From an uncultured Bacteroidales bacterium (GTDB lineage Bacteria > Bacteroidota > Bacteroidia > Bacteroidales > Bacteroidaceae): a DNA stretch of 64,000 nt. Of the stretch, positions 62,801 to 64,000 are shown piece by piece. The stretch is from the NCBI GenBank assembly GCA_902760345.1, contig CACWFY010000004.1, forward strand, positions 1 through 64,000, written 5' to 3'. The translations under genes and the position numbers were made by a program. The notes beneath the pieces are model-generated. The model saw only the letters and a program-made list of their open reading frames with translations, made no database searches and was not told the origin of the DNA. The stretch's first letter is position 1. Each line of letters begins with the position of its first letter.

Positions 62801-63490
62801 AACTACCTCACCGTCTTCGTTGAGAACAAGGGTACTGTAGATGCCTTCAACGCTCCTGTTAAGCTGATAGTCACCAGTGGCGAGGACATTTTGGAGATTG
62901 AAAGTGAGGTTATTGTGGGTGCTGGTCGTAGCTCGATGTTGACATTCACAGTTTCTTCTGAATTCCTCAACGCAGGTGAAGCCAGCGTTACCGCTACTGT
63001 AACTGCTGAAGGCGATATCGACGAGACCAACAACTCATTCACGCAGTCTTACACCATCGCTCCTCTGCAGCCTACCTTCGAGCTGGCTGTTGCTGACGTG
63101 ACGGGATATAAGGGTGATCTGACCGTCGATATTCCTGTGACTGTCAAGAACACGAGCAAGGTTGATGCTGAGAATGTAGAGGTTGGTGCTTATCTGGACG
63201 GTAGCCGTCTTGGATACATCACCATCCAGAAGCTTGAAGCCAACAGCGAGGCCAATGATGTCATCAAGGTGGCTACCAGCTACCTCCAGCTTGGCAAGAA
63301 CCAGCTGCTGATTGCCGTTGGCAATGTGACGAAGTGGGTTAACGTTACCGTTGTTGAAGGCAATGGCATTGCCGCCATCAAGGCTAAGCATGGTGACGAC
63401 GTGAAGGTATATACCGTCGGTGGCCAGAAGGTTGACAACGTCAAGAAGGGTGTTTACATCGTCAATGGCCGTACGGTCGTCGTGAAATAA
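56852..63490 (+). CDS. Giant secreted CARDB-repeat protein with sorting-type tail
   Basis: 2212 residues. Signal peptide MKKKLRFLLLTALTMVCSIV ending LAQ, an N-terminal beta-rich domain of about 130 residues, then a chain of roughly 18 to 20 CARDB/Ig-like domains arranged as about nine units of near 210 residues. Units start with phrases such as ALTAIQGISNIDLA and each pair contains VKNxG and GLTAG elements. Two neighbouring units near 61478 and 62114 are close copies at DNA level. The tail KVYTVGGQKVDNVKKGVYIV to RTVVVK resembles Bacteroidetes C-terminal sorting tails. It is probably a surface fibre or adhesin. Confidence 0.88.
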   Translation: MKKKLRFLLLTALTMVCSIVLAQDPVTWDASSKDALPNISVNSDLTLTWIEAGGDQAPSYSTQSNKTVVYMRSGNKLTVAGADANVTITKIVFTYVGDNVGLSPSVGTSSNNLGDNTSTWTGEANSITFTASGKRYVKSISVTYTGSATPVVKVPELAITSVSGLNTTVALDGESGKTIAVYYANTGKAAAENAKLTLYVGDAANRVVDLGTIAAGASNKWKNITYDVTKIEKGEHEVYISLTADGVDAVNTDKTKVNFTKADPVPAFTISAPAVTVPYNAESYNVVATLKETNNVAANEVKVQLRKGFSDMLATTVLETVAANAETQVLLTVAKEQFETGTKTYYLYVNDKYLNTVDVTFEEAPVVETKDLVITAIDGTIDLANESSNVRVIVENKGNVDITDAPVTLMAGEKTLGTATVSARAGQQGFCYVAVASEGLTAGELAVKAIVAYDEGKSAELEATLTVKAAPVPAAKFELTAENVSTKVGEANFTVKVKVKNVGTAAGAAEVKLVKGTESLADALTTNSLEVNGEQELTFTVANPYTTAGTFDDIQALTTDGKAGCHVNVAVAAADVEPVVDIALVDISGISEISLKEGAVNTALVRFTNNSNFDVENATITLTMNGTQVGEPQAIVKGQASVSFTLPTEGLEIGQEVTLVATLNATGNKDGNTTEVTKTLPVVSGEVAPAPAFTVTAQKVEVLTTDQKVKVVVNVKNTGNAKADRVDVQLKKGTTPIGEPGYIWGLEAGADKNVTIEFNNFDKAGTYEMQAWATCGDVVAAGYFDIIVKAPVAKLAIESIEGTINLANTSSRVTVTVKNDGTANASNVPATLSYGETTLESTIQFIRAGEVGYAYFQVPSEGLTAGELNVTAKVEYEEKVVQQSATLTVQAAPVAQPTFSVTADNVTVPFGATSFEIKATIKNTSEVDAQGLTVKLLEGITEVETRTSDLLLRAGESTTETFTITATEDKPFVAGKTVIYYVQAGKAQTTVEVTFEKETVAEVKDLAIESIQGTINLGAETSNVTVTVKNNGNVDVTNAKVTLSYGETTLEKTVSIKAGQQGYAYFSVASAGITGETLAVTATVELEGDATSADNTKTENLTVRAADAPQPTFSIESNDVVVAYGDTWFEMFALVTNTSDIDATNVSVEWKKGTKSIGTSVIENLPAGRSETTSMRIEAIDQSAKVYYAQVGNAQAEIHVTYQTAPAEDKVDMALTAIQGLSQINLKEENKIQVWYKNNSNVVVDNASVEFKLNGEVKETKTITNIAVGASNYVEFTLPTEGLVAGQKATVEVNLAVEGDTNLDDNRLEKSYDIVSGEAEPMAEIMINPIRGWNVSAGEQQVTVNVSVFNQGDADAKDVKIELYKSYGDGLCAPQTVDIKKDGYQMLKFQFTYTFEEGKSYDFTVFTNYKDANLEDNMRTFTLTCPAPVADVAIAKIANIEATTEQEVKIAATLTNKSDFAAKNVKVGVYKLENYDYQLVGIMQTFEEIAANAQQDVEFKLGKLEAGNYTYYVRVVSVNGNTTSTYRDVNVKVTEPVVETVDVALTQIQGISNIDLASDGNIITVWMENKGNVAANASVAAMIGNTELEAKTTTVGAGKNANVSFTLPTDGLTAGTQVPVTVTLTVEGNTSEATTITRIYDVINSAVATEPVFEISAAPVEVEFGAEKFNVPVTVKNTSAVDAENVVVSLFYNETLAFINIGSLAAGAETPVFFENVSNPFIRAGEYTMYVQAPKANCAVTVTVKPEPVVAKMEVALTAIQGISNIDLAEDATNTISVWAENSGNQDADAAISVTLNGTAVGEAQTLSLQAGRNGAVNFELPTTGLTAGTKATVVATVSVAGNTSEATTLTREYDIVNSAVATDPVYEVAAAPVEVEFGAEKFNVVATVTNTNNIAADNVTVNLFHNGVIATQTVSVAANATTTVTFNDVENPFTKAGTYTMYVQAPNAQAEVAITVKPEPVAETIDLAVTAIQGTLSLEVKNNYLTVFVENKGTVDAFNAPVKLIVTSGEDILEIESEVIVGAGRSSMLTFTVSSEFLNAGEASVTATVTAEGDIDETNNSFTQSYTIAPLQPTFELAVADVTGYKGDLTVDIPVTVKNTSKVDAENVEVGAYLDGSRLGYITIQKLEANSEANDVIKVATSYLQLGKNQLLIAVGNVTKWVNVTVVEGNGIAAIKAKHGDDVKVYTVGGQKVDNVKKGVYIVNGRTVVVK
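61478..62730 (+). repeat. Near-identical tandem units of about 640 bp in the CARDB gene
   Basis: GTTGCTCTGAC starts units at 61478 and 62114, and AACAGCGCTGTCGCTACTGA recurs at 61781 and 62423. The spacing is 636 to 642 bases, or two domains per unit, so these units were copied recently. Confidence 0.75.
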
Positions 63491-63515
63491 CACACTTTTT
63501 CCTCTAAAATAATGT

Positions 63516-63552
63516 GCAGGATGGGTATTTATTGCCCATCCTGCCTTTTTTG
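63516..63552 (+). terminator. Strong terminator after the CARDB gene
   Basis: GCAGGATGGG-TATTTATTG-CCCATCCTGC, then CTTTTTTTG. Confidence 0.88.
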
Positions 63553-63666
63553 TATTTCCCGTTGAAATGGGCGATTTTTAAAACCGTTATGGTGAGTTTT
63601 TGTGCATATTTACAAAAATGTACGAAGCTTTAATGGTTTTTATGCGGCGTTTTGGCTTTGATTTGT

Positions 63667-63674
63667 TACCTTTG
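63667..63674 (+). promoter_or_regulatory. -7 promoter box of the last gene
   Basis: TACCTTTG, 51 bases before the ATG at 63726. Confidence 0.55.
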
Positions 63675-63725
63675 TGCCTAGTTGTAATAACAAACTGCAA
63701 ACAATTAAACGAAATTAGAACGAAA

Positions 63726-64000
63726 ATGAAACAAAAAACGATGCTGCTGCTGTTAAGCTTGGTAGTGATGACAGCCAGCGCACAAATCACACTGAAAGGT
63801 ATCGGCCACGACAATCGCTACAAGAAGAACAAAGAGACTTGTCAGATGGAAACCGAATATCTGGGTTGGAACAACACGCTGCAAAAATCTATCTTTATAG
63901 TTGAGAACGGCATCTATGGTATGACGTGGAACGGCTCCTCGCTGTCTGCGCCTGAAAAGGATCCTGCCGTCGTAAAGGAAGAGATAAAAGGCAACAACGA
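63726..64000 (+). CDS. Secreted protein, N-terminal part (cut by window edge)
   Basis: The first 91 codons are visible. Signal peptide MKQKTMLLLLSLVVMTASAQ is followed by ITLKGIGHDNRYKKNKETCQ and a mixed polar segment. No domain can be named from the fragment. Its promoter and signal peptide resemble those of the two other secreted proteins in the window. Confidence 0.7.
   Translation, partial: MKQKTMLLLLSLVVMTASAQITLKGIGHDNRYKKNKETCQMETEYLGWNNTLQKSIFIVENGIYGMTWNGSSLSAPEKDPAVVKEEIKGNN

Overview
The window looks like a chromosome segment from a Bacteroidales bacterium, probably of the Prevotella type. Most gene starts are preceded by the Bacteroidetes -7 box TAnnTTTG, often with TTTG about 20 bases further upstream, and Shine-Dalgarno sequences are sparse. 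The gene content agrees: acpP-fabF-rnc, a DUF4254 gene next to a GT9 glycosyltransferase, CARDB-rich secreted proteins with short C-terminal tails, and MobV/DUF3987 mobilizable elements.

Layout. (1) 1-6300: an ECF sigma factor cut by the window edge, an SDR oxidoreductase, a Crp/Fnr-type regulator, an RloA-like AAA ATPase, and an accessory cassette of two paralogous metallo-beta-lactamase (MBL)-fold proteins flanking a four-helix membrane protein. (2) 6312-27514: an integrative mobilizable element of about 21 kb in the 3' end of a tRNA(CAT) gene, bounded by imperfect direct repeats of tRNA 3' half plus terminator. Its core is a tyrosine recombinase, a helix-turn-helix protein, a DUF3987 ATPase, a TOPRIM primase-like protein, a structured region that is probably oriT, and a MobV relaxase. 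No conjugation pore genes were seen, so transfer would need a helper. Cargo is an ATPase plus a 462-residue protein of unknown function, and an AT-rich island with an XRE regulator and a tight seven-gene operon. (3) 27.6-64 kb: ordinary chromosome with P-type Ca2+ ATPase, RibF-like enzyme, CPBP protease, MutS, Lgt, YchF, rubredoxin, GT9, DUF4254, PdxB, AcpP, FabF, RNase III, GH3-like protein, envelope lipoproteins, a Dna2-like nuclease-helicase, an ABC ATPase with a CobD/HisC-like aminotransferase, a sigma/anti-sigma pair, a membrane TPR-AraC regulator and a 2212-residue CARDB protein.

The best candidate for an undescribed system is the seven-gene operon at 17883-27052: dynamin-like GTPase, two-helix membrane protein, HerA-like ATPase with a Ser/Thr/Asn-rich insert, HExxH metalloprotease, LHH (HNH/EndoVII-type) nuclease toxin, SUKH-like immunity protein and WYL regulator. 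The protease and toxin share the motif FVDKLP, which suggests that the toxin is handled by its neighbours. The MBL-membrane-MBL cassette at 3390-5939 is a second candidate. Other points of interest are a CobD/HisC-like enzyme whose PLP lysine position is Arg, a heptamer repeat inside a helicase gene, several promoters placed so close to start codons that leaderless mRNAs are implied, a terminator forming the overlapping ends of mutS and lgt, and several families of palindromic repeats.
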